Of a stretch of 64,000 nt of DNA, positions 25,319 through 38,369 are shown one piece after another; position 1 is the first letter of the stretch, and each line of letters starts with the position of its first letter. The notes under the pieces were generated by a model. The model had not been told where the DNA came from. It made no database searches and saw nothing but the letters and a program-made list of their open reading frames with translations. Origin of the DNA: Lagopus muta (lineage: Eukaryota > Chordata > Aves > Galliformes > Phasianidae); assembly GCF_023343835.1 (NCBI RefSeq), contig NC_064435.1:56024134-56088133 (forward strand). The letters are read 5' to 3'. The position numbers and the translations under genes were made by a program.

Positions 25319-26548
25319 TGAGGTTTCTCTGAAAGTAATTCTCAGCTACACAACACTATTTTTTCACACAGTCACCACCATTAGCTGTGTGATTTCACCA
25401 ACAAGAGGAACTTGTTGCTGAATGCTGAGCTTGTAAATATCTATACCAGCAGAGGTAATCCATTGTTGCACAGTTGCTGTGATGGCACCATTAGTGGGAA
25501 AATGTTGCCACACAGTTCATCTTTCGTGCGCCCAAACAGATGGAAGTCAGAAGGCGTGAAATCCAGAAATACAGTGGGTGTGGCAGGACAGTCCAGCCCA
25601 GATTGGCAGTGTGCTCCACAATTTTCAAACTGGTAGGGGTTATGGTGCTACCACATTGCAGGAGAAAGGCTGTCTTCTTCTCTGGCCTGATTCTGGAAAT
25701 TCAAGCCATCAGCTTATAGTCAGTGTCACAGTGCAGCAGTCAGAGTTGATGGCTTGTTCAGGTTTCAAGAAATCTAAAAGAATCACTCCTTTCCTATCCC
25801 AAAAGGCAGTGTACGTTGCTTTACCCTCTGAGGGCTTCATATGGAATTTTTTATAGTATGGGGAATTCATATGTCACTACTCTACGGACTGCTGTTTTGA
25901 CTCTGGCTCATAGTGGTGACACAACATCTCATCAATGGTAATGATGTGATCCATGAAACTGTGAACTTCAGCCTTGTATTTGTTCAATAGGTCCTGATAA
26001 ACTTGCACAGCGTTCTTTCAGCTCCTTTATGAGAATTCATGGGACCCATCTGCTGCAAACTTTGCAGTATTCCAATGCTGCAACCATCATTTCCAATACA
26101 ATGAAGTTGATATTCAGCTCTACACACAGTTCCCTGGCTGAAATCCACCAATTCACACAAATTAGCTGATTGAGGTGCCTGTCTTCTCATGGAGTAACAG
26201 CTGTGAATGACCATCTAGCCTTGTCTATCATGTCACTGTCTCCACAGCCACACTGTAGTCATATCCACTGTTTGGTCTCCATGAACATTCAGAAAATGCC
26301 AATGAATATCCATGGGTGCATTTTTTTTTTTCCACATGGGAGAATTCAGCAGCATATCTTTACTTTGTACACACATTCACGTCAGACACCACTTTGTCTG
26401 ACTGCCCCTTTGCTGCCATCTGTCACACTGCAACAAGTAATGGGATATCGGTGGGAAGATTCAACCTCTACTACCATATCACCATCATCTACCTATAATA
26501 TAATGGGCCACTATAGTACAACAGGCATTGTTCTCAGAGCAGCCCTTG
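25319..26548 (-). mobile_element. Degenerate mariner (Tc1/mariner) transposon, Galluhop type
   Basis: About 1.23 kb with the features of a mariner element. Imperfect inverted ends are visible: AGGTTTCTCTGAAAGTAATT on the left and AGGGCTGCTCTGAGAACAAT on the right read inward, each next to a TA dinucleotide (25317-25318, 26549-26550), the mariner target duplication. On the minus strand, broken frames carry the transposase signatures ITIDEM, HHYEPESKQQS, DRKGVILLDFLKPEQ, LGWTVLPHP and TPSDFHLFG. Stops and frameshifts interrupt it throughout, and the position of the usual HDNARPH motif reads instead as CGSTITP, so a catalytic Asp is lost. It cannot encode an active enzyme. It lies in the intron in the same orientation as NETO1. 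The subfamily name is from memory of chicken mariners and not verified. Confidence 0.85.
25350..26310 (-). pseudogene. Broken mariner transposase
   Basis: This is the coding remnant of the mariner element. The N-terminal part, including FLNVHGDQTV-like and SHKGAERTL stretches, is recognisable only in fragments. The central TIDE motif around 25945 and the C-terminal SAGIDIYKL motif around 25440 appear in different frames. At least several frameshifts and in-frame stops separate them. A full mariner transposase is about 340-350 residues, which fits the space. It is a dead relic. Confidence 0.75.
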
Positions 26549-28412
26549 TACAGATCTATCCTATCAGATACTATAGCATAAATACATTTATCTATGTCAT
26601 ATATAAAGGTTTGCATCTTCAAATAGCATATACTTTCTAAACTACGCTTCTGTTGACTTCACAGAAGTCCAGTATTGTCAGAAGCTTAAAGAGTTATTGA
26701 TCTATTATATAAATAACACATTTTTAAAACACAGATATTTACATAAAATAATGTAGATAAAAATTTCAGTTTGAGAGGCTTTATAAGCTGGCTTTACGTG
26801 TTTTTAAAATATGAAACATAGTAGCTCTTTTGTTTCCACTGCTTGCATTGCTTTTAAAAAGTAGAAAATACTACTAAAATATATATAATACATCATAATA
26901 TCCCTTAGTGGCAATGGTTACAATTCCATAGCAGAAGATCTATTTTAATGCTTACAGCTTTATATTTTCCTTCTGCCCAAATTACAGCTTGAGTTTCATG
27001 GCTGATCAGTACCTGGAACCAAGGCTTGGGGAAGCCACACTGTGGAAAAGGTAGGGGAAGAGTTGAGTGCCTTTACAGAAGGCAAATTGGCCAAACTGAT
27101 TCTGCCAATTAGCAGTGCTCAGTTTTGAAAACATCCATATACCATCTCTCCAGCCTGCAGAGAACCTGATCAGGTATTAAGTTTGTTAAAGGAAGGCTTT
27201 TACTTTAAAGCAGGTAGAAAAGCAGAACAGCACACATACATATTAGAAAATGAGAGTACTTTGGAACAGTCCTTATCCGAGGACAGTGTCACATCATGAT
27301 GTAGTAGAGAACCTGCCAGAGGCACCATCATTCAAGGCACCATCTTTCACAATCTAGCTGCACTCCTTTTGTTCTGGTCAGTGTGGAGATAATTTGGCAC
27401 TCTAACTGTGTGCTCTAAGCAAAAATTAAAGAGAAAGGGAGAGAACTTACAAAAGGGAAATTAAGAATACCCAACTAGCTATCAATCAAAATAAATGGTA
27501 ATGCATAAGAAGTGCACAAGAAAAGACCAAAATGCTAATAAAGACATAAAGAAAACAAACAAACACAATACATAAACTGGTGTGAAAGTAATTAGAAGTG
27601 ATGTGGTGAGGATGAAATGCTGTTTCAGCAAGCAGAACCTTAAAATGTCTACGATTGCCCTTGCCACTTTAAATTCAGTCCGATCTAACTCTGAATGTGA
27701 CAGCAAAGAAAGGATTCATAGTGGGAAAACAGCTCCCCAAAACATTAGAGAACAATTTAAACAAAAGAAGGAAATATGGGAATTTAGAAGTATAGGTATG
27801 GTAAATAGAAAAAAGAATAGCCGGAGGAAAGTAGTAAAGGAAATGAACAGTAAAGGAAGCATGAAGAACAGAGAAATAGAGGAAATATAAGACATTCCAT
27901 GCTGAAAGTAATTAGAAAATACTTTATCAAATTTAAAATATCAGGAAATGTTCCAGCAATAAGAGATAAAAAAGAAGAGCAATTATTTTCTTTCTTTCTT
28001 TTTTTTTTTTTTTTCCTCATAGATTATAGAAGACACAATATTCATGCAAAATGACGGCAAGGAGATCTGGAAACAAAAGTCAGGAGAAATGAAGGAAAAA
28101 GGAAGAGTTTCTGTCTCTCTACAGTCAACAGCACCTTAAATTATGGAAGAAAGAAAGGCTATGTGAATAAACTTCAAGACTAGATGGAAAGAGAGGAAGG
28201 AAATCTCAGAATAACTACACTAAACCTAGCATGAGAAAAACCCAAGCACAATATATTTCTAGACATAACAATGAAGAGTACTTCTCTGTTTATGTTTGTA
28301 AAATTAATATCTCAAATATTAATATGTCAAATATTCTCTGGTCTCTTAAACTCAGAGTGATTAGAGTGATTGTTTTGGACAAGAAATCAATATTGCTCCC
28401 CACTCTGAGTAG

Positions 28413-28430
28413 CCCCCCACCCACCCCCCC
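28413..28430 (-). other. Compact G-quadruplex motif next to a T11 tract
   Basis: On the minus (NETO1 sense) strand the sequence is G7-T-G3-T-G6, which allows four runs of three guanines with one-base loops. It is directly flanked by 11 A residues on that strand (T run 28431-28441 on plus). It lies in the intron between the CUB2 and LDLa exons. Confidence 0.8.
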
Positions 28431-29139
28431 TTTTTTTTTTTGTGGAATGAAATCACCAAGGGAAGCTGAAAACTTGCCAGTCTGAACATACATTGAAAGA
28501 ATTAGCTCCTTTGTCCTTGAAGAGGCATAGCAAAAGGTTCTTGGGATGCAGTATCAGGGGTATTCCAGTAACAGCAACAAAAAAACCTATTTGGAACTGA
28601 ACAAGATGTTTTTAAAGCAAGATGAATCTGGTCCAACACTTACCTTGAGGGTGCTACAGAACTCTGGATGGGAGGAGAATCAAGCAGACATGGTTTGTGG
28701 CTGCACCACTGGATAGCTCAACCTTTGCTATCTTCTACATCAATGCCACAACATGTAAAAGTTTAACAATAAGGAAAAAGTGTGAATGTATGCTTTCACA
28801 AAAGGAAGTAGCCACTATCACTAGCTTCAAATAGAAATCCTCTGTACTCAACAGGAGACAGATCCATCAGTCTACAGTCTTCTCCACAGCTACTTAAATG
28901 TCCTTACATGAGTGAGCAGCAGGACTGAACAGAGGTCTGCCTTGGATTGTGTTAACTTCTGGTTTTAGGTCCAGGATTAGTGAGCAGACAAATGTGAACT
29001 ACAGAGAAATGCTGCATTAAGCGTCTGTAGCCACATATTCACAGGCTTAGTGGGATTTTAACTGCCTGTGTAGGGCTGCATTGGAGGGCACAAAAGGAAT
29101 AATTTCATGTTCTAGGGACCGGACAGCAGACTGGAAAGC

Positions 29140-29800
29140 AAGTTTGCAGTAAAGATGCTGATGTACAGTAAGATGATAATGAACCAACACTTTGCCCTTG
29201 TGTCAAGGAAAGTCAATCAAGTACTAGGTTGCATTAGAAAGAACATTGCTAGAGCTGAAGAGAAGTGACCCTCTGCCCAGCAGCTATGATTCACATCTAC
29301 AGTGCTGTGTCCAGTTCTGGGCTCCCTCGCTTAAGAAAGACACGAACATTATGGACTGAGTCCAACAGAAGGCCACAAAGATGATTAAAGTCTTGTGTAA
29401 TCTGACGTATGAGGGAAGTCTGGGAGAGCTGGAACTGAATCAGTCTGGAAAAGGCAAGGCTCAGAGGAAATACTGTCAGTCTGTACAAATAATTAATGGG
29501 GCAGAGTAAAAAAGACAGAGCTAGGACCACCTTAGTGGTGCCTAGTAGACACAATGAGCTCTAAATGAAACACATTCCTCCTAAACACAAGAACAAAGTT
29601 TTTACTTTGTGAGTTGTCATACACTGGGCAAGATTTGTTTTTCCACAAGTTTCTGCAGTCTCCTTTGTAGGGGATATCGAAAATCCAACTAGACACTGCC
29701 CCACCGCCCCCTGTTACCAGCTGTTGACCCTGTTTTGAGTAGGTCTAAGGCAGAGTTCAAACCCCAAAGTCTCTTCCAGCCTCAAAGAGGCTGAAAAGAC
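29140..29800 (+). mobile_element. CR1 LINE fragment, antisense to NETO1
   Basis: The fragment contains GTGTCCAGTTCTGGGCTCCC (about 29307), a degraded run corresponding to CR1 GTCCAACAGAAGGCCAC..AAGATGATTAAAG, then TATGAGGGAAGTCTGGGAGAG and ATCCAACTAGACACTGCC. These are the usual order of the CR1 ORF2 end and 3' region. No frame survives. The end is diffuse and the terminal octamer repeats are not seen, so both limits are approximate. Confidence 0.85.
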
Positions 29801-30141
29801 ATGGCTTGATAATAGGATTAAAAATTACAGCTTGGATCACAAAGTTGCATTTATTTTTACTGTATCCCAATGCAACCTTGAATCAAAATCAGCCAAGGTA
29901 CTGGCCTAGAAATTAGTAACATATTCAGCACAATGAACAATTCATAATGTTAACAGCATAAGTAAACAAATTGTAATTATTCATATAATTCAAGTTGATC
30001 TACTTTAATAACTGAAAGTCTTTCCTAAAACATTGAATTTGTAAAGTACAAAAATACTGTAATTTAAAAATTCAATGAGAAAAATTACTCAAAGACCTTT
30101 TTCTGTTTTAGAGTTGAACCATGCATTATTTGTATGGAAAT

Positions 30142-30180
30142 TATACATATATATATATACATATATATGTGTGTGTATAT
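30142..30180. repeat. TA/TG microsatellite
   Basis: Alternating ATATATATATAC then ATATATATGTGTGTGTATAT, about 39 bp. Confidence 0.9.
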
Positions 30181-32076
30181 AAACCTTCAAACAGTTTCCC
30201 TTTAAGATGTAAAACGTTCTTAAAAAATGTTCTATGTTATGTGTAGGTGTACCTTGCATTTCAATACACAAACAAATTTTGCGGTCATGGAACAAAGCTT
30301 AATGTAGTGACTTCTCTTTTGCAACAAGTATTTACTCTGAACACAAGATGGAGCACTTACCCTAGAAGACACATAAACAAGTGTTTTAAGAAGGTAGATA
30401 GATGGTATATAGAGAAAGACTTTTTTAGGTTTATGAAATATATACTTTAAAAAACTGTAGAATAATAAACCTATTACTGTTACCTGACTAATAAATATAA
30501 TTTATTCTTAGTGGAGACAAGTTAGAAGACTAGAAGTTTGTTACAACCATCATATTTCCAGAAGGTTACCGTCCTGGTACTTAAGAAAGCCAAGTTTAGA
30601 ATTTGAAGAATAATTTCAAAAGTTATGACAATTGAGCCAATGGCATTGTCTACATCTTTTCAATGTTAAAAGATTCTTGGAATGCACATGGAGGTAATAA
30701 TTCATACATTTTCATTTACTAATCCAAACCAATCACAAATTCTTTTAATCCTGAATAGCCCTAAGGCAGAGAAATATAAAGAGCATTAGTAGCTCTTCTA
30801 TACGCCATGTTTACAAAGTAAATGAAATAAAAGCAGTCATATTTCATATTTTTTTCCAAAAATATTGCTTTCACTTGGGTTGCAAAATAAATAATCACAA
30901 ATTAGTATTCACCCATTTATACTATATAAAAATATGATATATATAGGACTATAACATATTCATTGTGATATTAATAATTGTAATAGTATAGAGTAATAGT
31001 AGTAAAAGTACTATACTATAATAGTACAGTATAGAGATATAGTGGTATAAGTAACAAAATATGTTATCTGTGTGCTAAGCATGATTTTTAGAGGGGTTAC
31101 GCTGGGTATTAAATGCAGACATAGTGGGGTCAAAGTATTTTTACATGATGAAATCAAAAGCTGACTTCTTATATATCTGGTGTAATGCCTGCCTGGTCCA
31201 GTGCAGTGCTTTCCCCAGTGTATTTACACTATTTGTCAGCACTATATGGAGCTACTTTTAACTCCATTATTTCTACGTTGTGCAATAGCTCTGAGCAAGC
31301 TATCTTGAGTATTATTTAATTGAAACTTAAGAATTTATCCTTTGAGTCTATTTCAGGATAGGGTTTTCAATCCAGAACTCTGTAATCTTAGATGAATGCC
31401 TTATCCTACTTACTATTTACAGGCTTCCCCTCTCCCATTCCTGTCATAACATTTTTTAGAGGTCTTGCCATCTCTTGAGGGCAAATGAGAAAATTCTGAA
31501 ATCTGAATAATGGTTAGATGTGAAAAATATTTTCCGCTGAACTCATTACACATTTCACACCTACTCTTAATGTTCTCAAGATAGCTCATTGCATCATGCT
31601 CTGCACATCAATTCTTTAAGCATAGATCATTTAGAATTTCCTATTGCTCCTTACTGAAAAATAGAGTTTTCTTTTCCTCACAAGAGAAAGAAAAAAGAAA
31701 TTCTTCAGATGTTCCTCAAATCATCCTGGAAACAGAGGAACTTGTCTCTCAGCAATCCCAGGGAAAAGTCCAGCCATACTGATAGATGGGTTTACTTGTT
31801 TTATTAAAATTATAAAATTCAGATGACTTTAGAAGTGTATATTGAAGTGTTTAAAAATTACTTTTTTCGTTTCCCACAAAAAAAAAGACAATTTATTAAA
31901 ATGCGTCTATTAGGAGCTTGAAAATGAATTAAATGCCTTTAATTCTGAATTTTCTTTCTCAGCCAGCTTCAGACAGCTCTGCTCCAAATAAATGTAATCT
32001 TTTCTGAGAGTTAATATTAGACACATGTCAATATGAGTCTATTAGAGACTGGCAGCTCAGAAGCTTGTGTTCAGAG

Positions 32077-32142
32077 CTCCATTCAGCAGTTATATACTGT
32101 AGGCACCACTCCATTCAGCACAGTTACACACTGTAGGCACCA
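32077..32142. repeat. Imperfect tandem duplication of about 32-34 bp
   Basis: CTCCATTCAGCAGTTATATA followed by CTGTAGGCACCAC is repeated as TCCATTCAGCACAGTTACAC followed by ACTGTAGGCACCAC, with a 2-base insertion and a few substitutions. Older than the exact duplication at 60967. Confidence 0.85.
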
Positions 32143-33063
32143 CAAACACCTGTTTTGTTCAGGGGTAGAAAACCATTGGAAAGCTTAACCAGTGGGGGTT
32201 AGTGATTACAGACAGTTTAAGATAGCATAGAGGGGCTGAAATTCACAGATGAGTGCTCATTATTAAGAAGGCAATCCCAATGATTTCTTTTTTTTATATA
32301 TCAGTGTGGAAGCAGGGAGAAATCCAGCAAGGCTATAATCTATTTACACCTCTAAGTCCTCCGAAGTGGAAACTATTTCTTTGCATGCATTGCACTTATT
32401 GTATTTCTGTTCCCTTTCTCAGTGTTCTTTTGCATTATCACAATAAACACAGCCATTAATACCAAATACCTGCAGTGCCCCCTCCCTATTACAGAATTGC
32501 TCATGCTGGGATGATCGTATTCAAGGATTCTGTCTGCAAATAAGGACTTGACTGCTCTTACTCTATAAATCTGTGCAGTGCTCTTCCAAAGATGACTCTA
32601 GATTTCTACATAAATATAGGTTTTGTTAATAAAGTTTTAGTCATATTTTGTACTTTAAGAAAGTTACACGTGACAGAGCCTTTAAAATAGTCTTAAAGCT
32701 CAAAGCAGCAAAAAAATAAGAGAAATGATATTTTTTCTGATGTGAGGTTTCTGAAGCAGAGTTGTGGATGTAGAGACAAGCAATGCTACCAAACGCCTGT
32801 CAGAGGTGAGAGAATAAACAATTTGTTCTGCATATAAAAGGATTTTCTTTTATCCCTTATGCCCTGGTTTTACAGATCTGCTTTTAGGTTAAAGTGTAGG
32901 TGTGTCTGCTCTCTTTTGCTCTCTCAAAGAGCATCTCTTTGAAGAAGCTGTAGGTGTAGCATGTCTGTCATTAATCTACATCACAGTAATGGAAAATGAA
33001 ATGAACAGCTAGTGGGTGAAAAAAACAAAAATTCATTTTTCTAGTCTTCTTACCAGATGAACA

Positions 33064-33180
33064 TATAGAATCGTAGAATCATTAAGATTGGAAAACGTCA
33101 CTAAGATTATCTAGCCCAAATGTCAGCCCACCATCCCCTATGTCCACTAAACCATGTCACTCAATGCCACCATATACCAA
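33064..33180 (-). mobile_element. CR1 3' end fragment
   Basis: Begins with the tail ATAGAATCGTAGAATCATTA, followed by AAGATTGGAAAACGTCACTA, GATTATCTAGCCCAAATGTC and CCACTAAACCATGTCACTCA, the CR1 3' UTR in reverse. About 115 bp. Confidence 0.9.
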
Positions 33181-33215
33181 AGGCCATAAATCTTTTGATG
33201 ATGCTACAAGTTTTT

Positions 33216-33250
33216 GTTCCTCCCCCCTCCCCTCCCCCGCCTCCTTTTTC
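33216..33250. repeat. C-rich polypyrimidine tract
   Basis: The plus strand reads TTCCTCCCCCCTCCCCTCCC and then CCGCCTCC, nearly pure pyrimidine with three C runs of four or more. The minus strand is G-rich and purine-only except for one C, able to form triplex or weak quadruplex structure. It follows a CR1 end by about 35 bases. Confidence 0.8.
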
Positions 33251-35940
33251 TGCCTCTTAACTTAGTTTGATATTTGAAATATATTTTAGGCCTTTTAAAA
33301 AAAAACAAAAAACATGATGCAAATGTATGTGCTAATAGGGCATATAAAAGATTGAAAAGGTAAGGACTTAAACAGATAAAATCCAATGATATTTGGAATA
33401 GCTGATAATACTGATCATAAACTGTTAGATCATCACTCTACAATATTAGCTATATTTTTCATTAAATGTTACATAGAACTCTACTAAAATTTTGATGATA
33501 TGAGAATCACTACCGATTTTCTGGAGTAGTAAACTTTACAAATTATTGCATCTCATGACTGTTCTTCCTTGAAACATATTAATAGCACTGCTGTTCTGCA
33601 GAGCGTCACCATTAAGGCTTTGGAAACTTGTAAGACCAGTTTTCAGAAGCCAAAAAAAGAGGACTAGTATATATTTACAATTGGAGCAGACTGAAGAAAT
33701 AGTATGAAAATAATCATTTAAGAAATCTCTAAGATTTCCTCTTTTTGCACAAATGTAAATTCCCCCAAAACAGCATTGTAACAAGAATTAACAATGAACA
33801 GACTCAGAAAGAAAACATTCATGGAGCCTTGCCTAACAGAGAGTTCACAGTCTCAACAACTTAAGTCTACAGTCAGCAACCCCACACACTGGAGAACTCA
33901 AGGAGCACCATATAACTATACATAGCGTCACCTGGTCATTCCCACAGGAACAGTCACTTTGTCACTCTTTTACAAGCAAGTTAACCACAACAAAAAAGTC
34001 ATCCTCTATTTTTTATTTTTTTCCCCAGCTCTAAGTGAACAAAAAGCTTTTTTTTCTTCCTTTCTGTGCATAGAGACACAGGTGTCTGTCTCCTTATACT
34101 TATCTCCCTGAATGAAATCTGACATTCCTCCTCTTCCATGCAGATGATCTAATTATTCCCACACACTATGGAAGACTTAGACTATGTGTTGCATCACACC
34201 ACGCAGACTGGGCGTTTGCTCAATCTGACTTTGTACAGCCAGTACAAATCTGCAGTATGGGGCAGCACTACGCACAAATAACATGGCACAAAGAGTACAG
34301 TCAGTGTCACCTTTATATCTTTTAAGTCAGCTTCCAGCATTAAAACACAGATGCATTTTCTTCTACTATTTATGATCAGGCTGTGTACACATACCTCAAA
34401 GCACAATTTATCCCTTTATAAATTTTCAGCTTTGTGTCTGCAACACCTGTTCAGAATAAATTTACGGAAGGCACATCATGTTATTATTTTCAACCTCCCA
34501 GTCAGAATATCATCCATTATAAAACATTAGCTGTTTACAAGAACAGAGGAGTTCATAATATGTAGTATTAGAATGTTATTGGAGGAAAAATAAAAACAAA
34601 AATAAAAACTAACAAAATCTTTCCTTATTCTCCTTTAAAATGAAGAAATCTTGCAAACCCACACTTATTCAAACCCTCATCTCAAGTTAGTCATCACAGT
34701 GCTTCACTCTTTACTTCTCTTTATGCTCTGAACCTCCAGTGTCTATGCAGTTGTTTCTAAGGTAACAGATCAGGATGTCTTGTGGAGAAATAAAAAAAAA
34801 AAAAAAAGAATCAGATCTTGAATATTCAAGACATTTCCAGTTGCTGAAATGAGAAAAGGGCAGTGTCATCTCAACTGAGGCCTCTTTTAGACTATGGTCT
34901 GACTTAGATACAAATAAAATATAATCTACCCTAATGCTGCAGTGTGCAAGTACAATGGCATATGCAGTTTCAAGCACGTAAACTGCCAGAAATTTTTAAT
35001 CAGTGCCATAATTAAAGAATTACGGAGGCCGCTCTCAACAGTCTCATTGTGGGGTAAACACACACAGAATACAGATGAAGGATATGCTTGGTAGGATTGC
35101 ACCTTCATTTCAATCACTGACAGTCACATAGAAATCTTTCTGTGAAAAATGTGAAACACGAGCCAAAAAATAAGTTAAAAATGAACATAAATCAGAACAA
35201 GAAAACAAATATATACACTCCTCCTTGAGGGACCATATGTGCATTTTTACATTAAAGAAAACAAAGCAAAATCTTTCACAGGTGATTAACTGAATTAATA
35301 ATTTTCAGTGAATGAGATAATTGGGTTTCGTGTTTTTCAGACTGGCAAGAAGTACCTTTTGTTTCTTTCACAGGCTGTCTTTCCTACTACATGAGCTCAG
35401 AAATCATATAGATGTATGAATGAAAGCTGCATAGAGAGAATATTAAAACCACCAAATCCGTCATTATTTGCCTAACACTGTCTGATACATGTTTGTTGAA
35501 ATTCTGGTATATGAACAAACGTACCCATCATCTACTATAAAATAATCATACGGTGTTTTTAAAGTACCATCATTGTAAGATCTAAAAAATCACATTCATA
35601 AAAAACATGAGACTTGATAAAAACATTCAGTCGTACTGTTTTCTAGTCATGTAAGAGAAAACTGACAGAGTAGCCCAGTAGATTGGGAGTCAGGAAAAAA
35701 TTATATTTATAGTGACAAGCTGTACTTGCCTTCCTGCCTGTGAATCCTGTGCTCTACCTATTGTGTTACAAATCATTGTGCAGTATTAAAAATTCATAGA
35801 ATTAAATCTGTTCTGTTGGTTCACAGAGCTTGTTCAGGAGAATCCTTTGGTGTATACTCTGCACGAAGAAAACATTAGCAGTTTGTGGGACTGGTATTGT
35901 TTAACAAACTGAAAGGCAGACACATTGATTAAGATCTTAC

Positions 35941-36169
35941 GTTCTTGGAAAGATGTGAAGAGCATCTGGAATCGGCTGCTTCGACTGCCTTCATCTGCCC
36001 ACAAACGGATTACTCCAAGACCTGTCCGCAGCATTACATCATTTGCAACAGTGCTGCAAAACTTTGCTTTTAAATCCTCCACAGAGCTGCTTCCATCATA
36101 GACAGCTACAAAATTTCTTTTGCATTCATTGGAATTCTGCATCTCATAGTCCAAGAATCGCAAATATAT
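35941..36169 (-). CDS. NETO1: NETO1 exon: C-terminal part of CUB2 domain
   Basis: This exon completes CUB2. It starts [10 protein letters not shown] and ends MLFTSFQE, followed by one base of a split Pro codon. The third and fourth CUB cysteines are in NECKRN and KFCSTV, and the beta-strand motif FVAVYDGSS is intact. The acceptor is TTTCACAG before ATATATTTG, and the donor is GAAC followed by GTAAGA. The 229 bases are 76 codons plus one base. The sequence matches my recollection of mammalian NETO1 with only a few conservative differences (for example VIRLWADEG, where mammals have Met for Leu). Such strong conservation is typical of NETO1 across amniotes. The flanking introns are 11,826 and 11,903 bases, so the exon stands alone in a repeat-rich stretch. 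Confidence 0.97.
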
Positions 36170-38369
36170 CTGTGAAACAAACAAGAAAGAAAAGGCAACA
36201 TGTAGAAACATTTTAGAATGACTGACAATGCATTAAGCAACAGTGCTCTATCTTGTGGGAGAAAGGCTACACAACAGCATCAAAATAATTTTTCTGGAGC
36301 TAGTGATTCACATACAACTTCCCTGAGTGGGCATTAATACAGAAAGTGCAAACTATTTATAATTCCTTGTATTTTGTCTTGCTCCAAAACAGAACTCCAA
36401 AATAGAAGATCGAGATTTTTATACTATGCAGCATGGTCCTAATTTCCAAACATATGCCCCTTCAGTAGAAGTATGTACAACAGTCCTTGAAGCTGAAGGA
36501 CAGAGACAAGCTGGAAATTCCTTCTTTTAACTGGCACAGTATTGCTCTATTATTGCCTGACATGGAAAGTAACAAGGCAAATAATTGCTACTCTCTCCCC
36601 ACAGCCAATGTGTCATCTTTGTGATATGTCTCAGCTACACAGATCAGGAAGTGAGAATCTAGGAGACAGGCAGAACTCAATCATTAATCTTTTCATGTTT
36701 CCTCAAGCAATTTGGCCACCATCTCAGCTTTTCTAAACAAAGCTCTTACAGTACTTGTCTTCATAATTTAGCAGGGATGAAATCAAGATTATTCCGTGGA
36801 AACTGACAGAAACCTTGAAATTTTCCTTCGAAAATATCACTCGCATTCAAGTTAAGTTCTCTTACAAATATAATATATGTCTTACCCTTTACAAAGATGT
36901 CTATAAACCTACCCAACAGAAGAAGTGAGGAGAAAATGCTATTTTCTGATACTCAACTTTATACTGTCTTGAACAGGGAAACAATCTCATTTTAAAGGCA
37001 ACTGCTAAAACAAGCAACATCAAATATTCCAGCAACAGAAACTAAGTAAAATTTCCATTAGATGGATGATATATAATCAAACATCTAAGGGTACCTGGGA
37101 GACTTCAAGAGAATGATACAGAAAGGTGGAGTAGGGCAGAAACTGCATAAAAAGTCAGAGAACATCTGGCTGTGTGCATCTTGAAAGAACAATCCCCCCA
37201 AAAACTCCACTGTATTATACATCAGATTAACTTTACAAATAGTCTTATTAACATCAGATAGCTATTTACATACACAGGACAGTTCACAAAAAGGCTTCTA
37301 TGGATTGGCACAAAGTACACAAACATTATATTCTAGAAGCATACAGCACTCAACACATCTCCTCACCGACATATCAGAACTCATAAGGTTTCAGAAGTTT
37401 TACTAAGAAGTCTGACACTGCTTAATTATAGCTCAGATTTTTATTTATTCAATTTTTTTTTAAGGTATCGTATTATAGCACACTTCCTTTCCTTGCTATT
37501 CTTTGTAACTGGTCTCTTTGAAGCAAATATTTGCTAGACATTTTTTTACTTGCACATGAAATTCAGTATATGAATTTCATTTCATTTTTTCCACTATGTC
37601 ATTTCTTAGAGCATACCCTAATTCTGTTCCAACATAGCCATCCTCCAGAAGAACTGTGAGGAACATATTTCAATTAAATTACAGATAAATCTTTCTTTCA
37701 GCATCTTTTTACATTATTATTTTTGAATACTACAAATTGAAGCAGCTGTACTGATCTCCACAAAATTGAACATTTAGCAGCAAAAAGTAATAATTTTCAG
37801 ATGGCAAATATGCAAAGAAATTGTTTTTGTAGTGTTGGTCTTCTTGATAATTTTGTTTTTAATTTCATTTGCCCTTGTTCCACTCCTGTAGAGAAATGAA
37901 AAATTACTTGAGTTCAGTCATCCACCAATTTTATTAATATATTGTCTGGAATTGTCCTGTAATTTCCTCTTGTATTAGGAGCATAGACATTCCATTTCGG
38001 TTAAAAAGGGTCACCAACTTCCTTGGCAAAGTCATATTTAAAGGCTTGTTTTGAACTCTTAAATCTCTTGAGTACAGGAAATGTATTTCTGAAGTTTCTC
38101 TGCACTGGCTGTATCACTTTGCAAGTCTCTTTCATTCTCCCCAGTCTTTCTCCCTTCACCATGTGCCAAGGCATCTGACCCTTTTCCTCTTCCCTCCAAA
38201 CCTTGCTCTTGCCATTCTCCATTCATTTAGAGCATTTAAGTCTTGCTGATGCCAGGCAACTTTAACTCTTCAGGGGAATCCCAGTTTTCAGTTTCCTGCC
38301 CTTTTCAGCCTCTTCCATGGCCACTAAGCAGATGAAGGTTCAGACTGGGTTCAGAACATCTCATAAAGA

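Larger units (their letters stand above)
24038..35940 (-). other. NETO1: NETO1 intron between CUB2 and LDLa exons (11,903 bp)
   Basis: The donor is GTAAGA at 35940 and the acceptor TTTTTAG at 24038. The intron holds a mariner element (25319-26548), a G-quadruplex motif (28413-28430), a CR1 (about 29140-29800), a TA-rich stretch near 30142-30180, an imperfect duplication (32077-32142), another CR1 (33064-33180) and a C-rich pyrimidine tract (33216-33250). The remainder looks like unique AT-rich sequence with no coding signal. Confidence 0.85.

Noticed and set aside
26170..26640. Plus-strand open frame of 156 codons
   Set aside because: Mostly antisense to the broken mariner transposase, no recognisable domain, and it crosses the element end.
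27582..27890. Plus-strand open frame of 102 codons, Lys- and Ser-rich
   Set aside because: Purine-rich intron sequence, no domain, no splice or promoter support, and antisense to NETO1.
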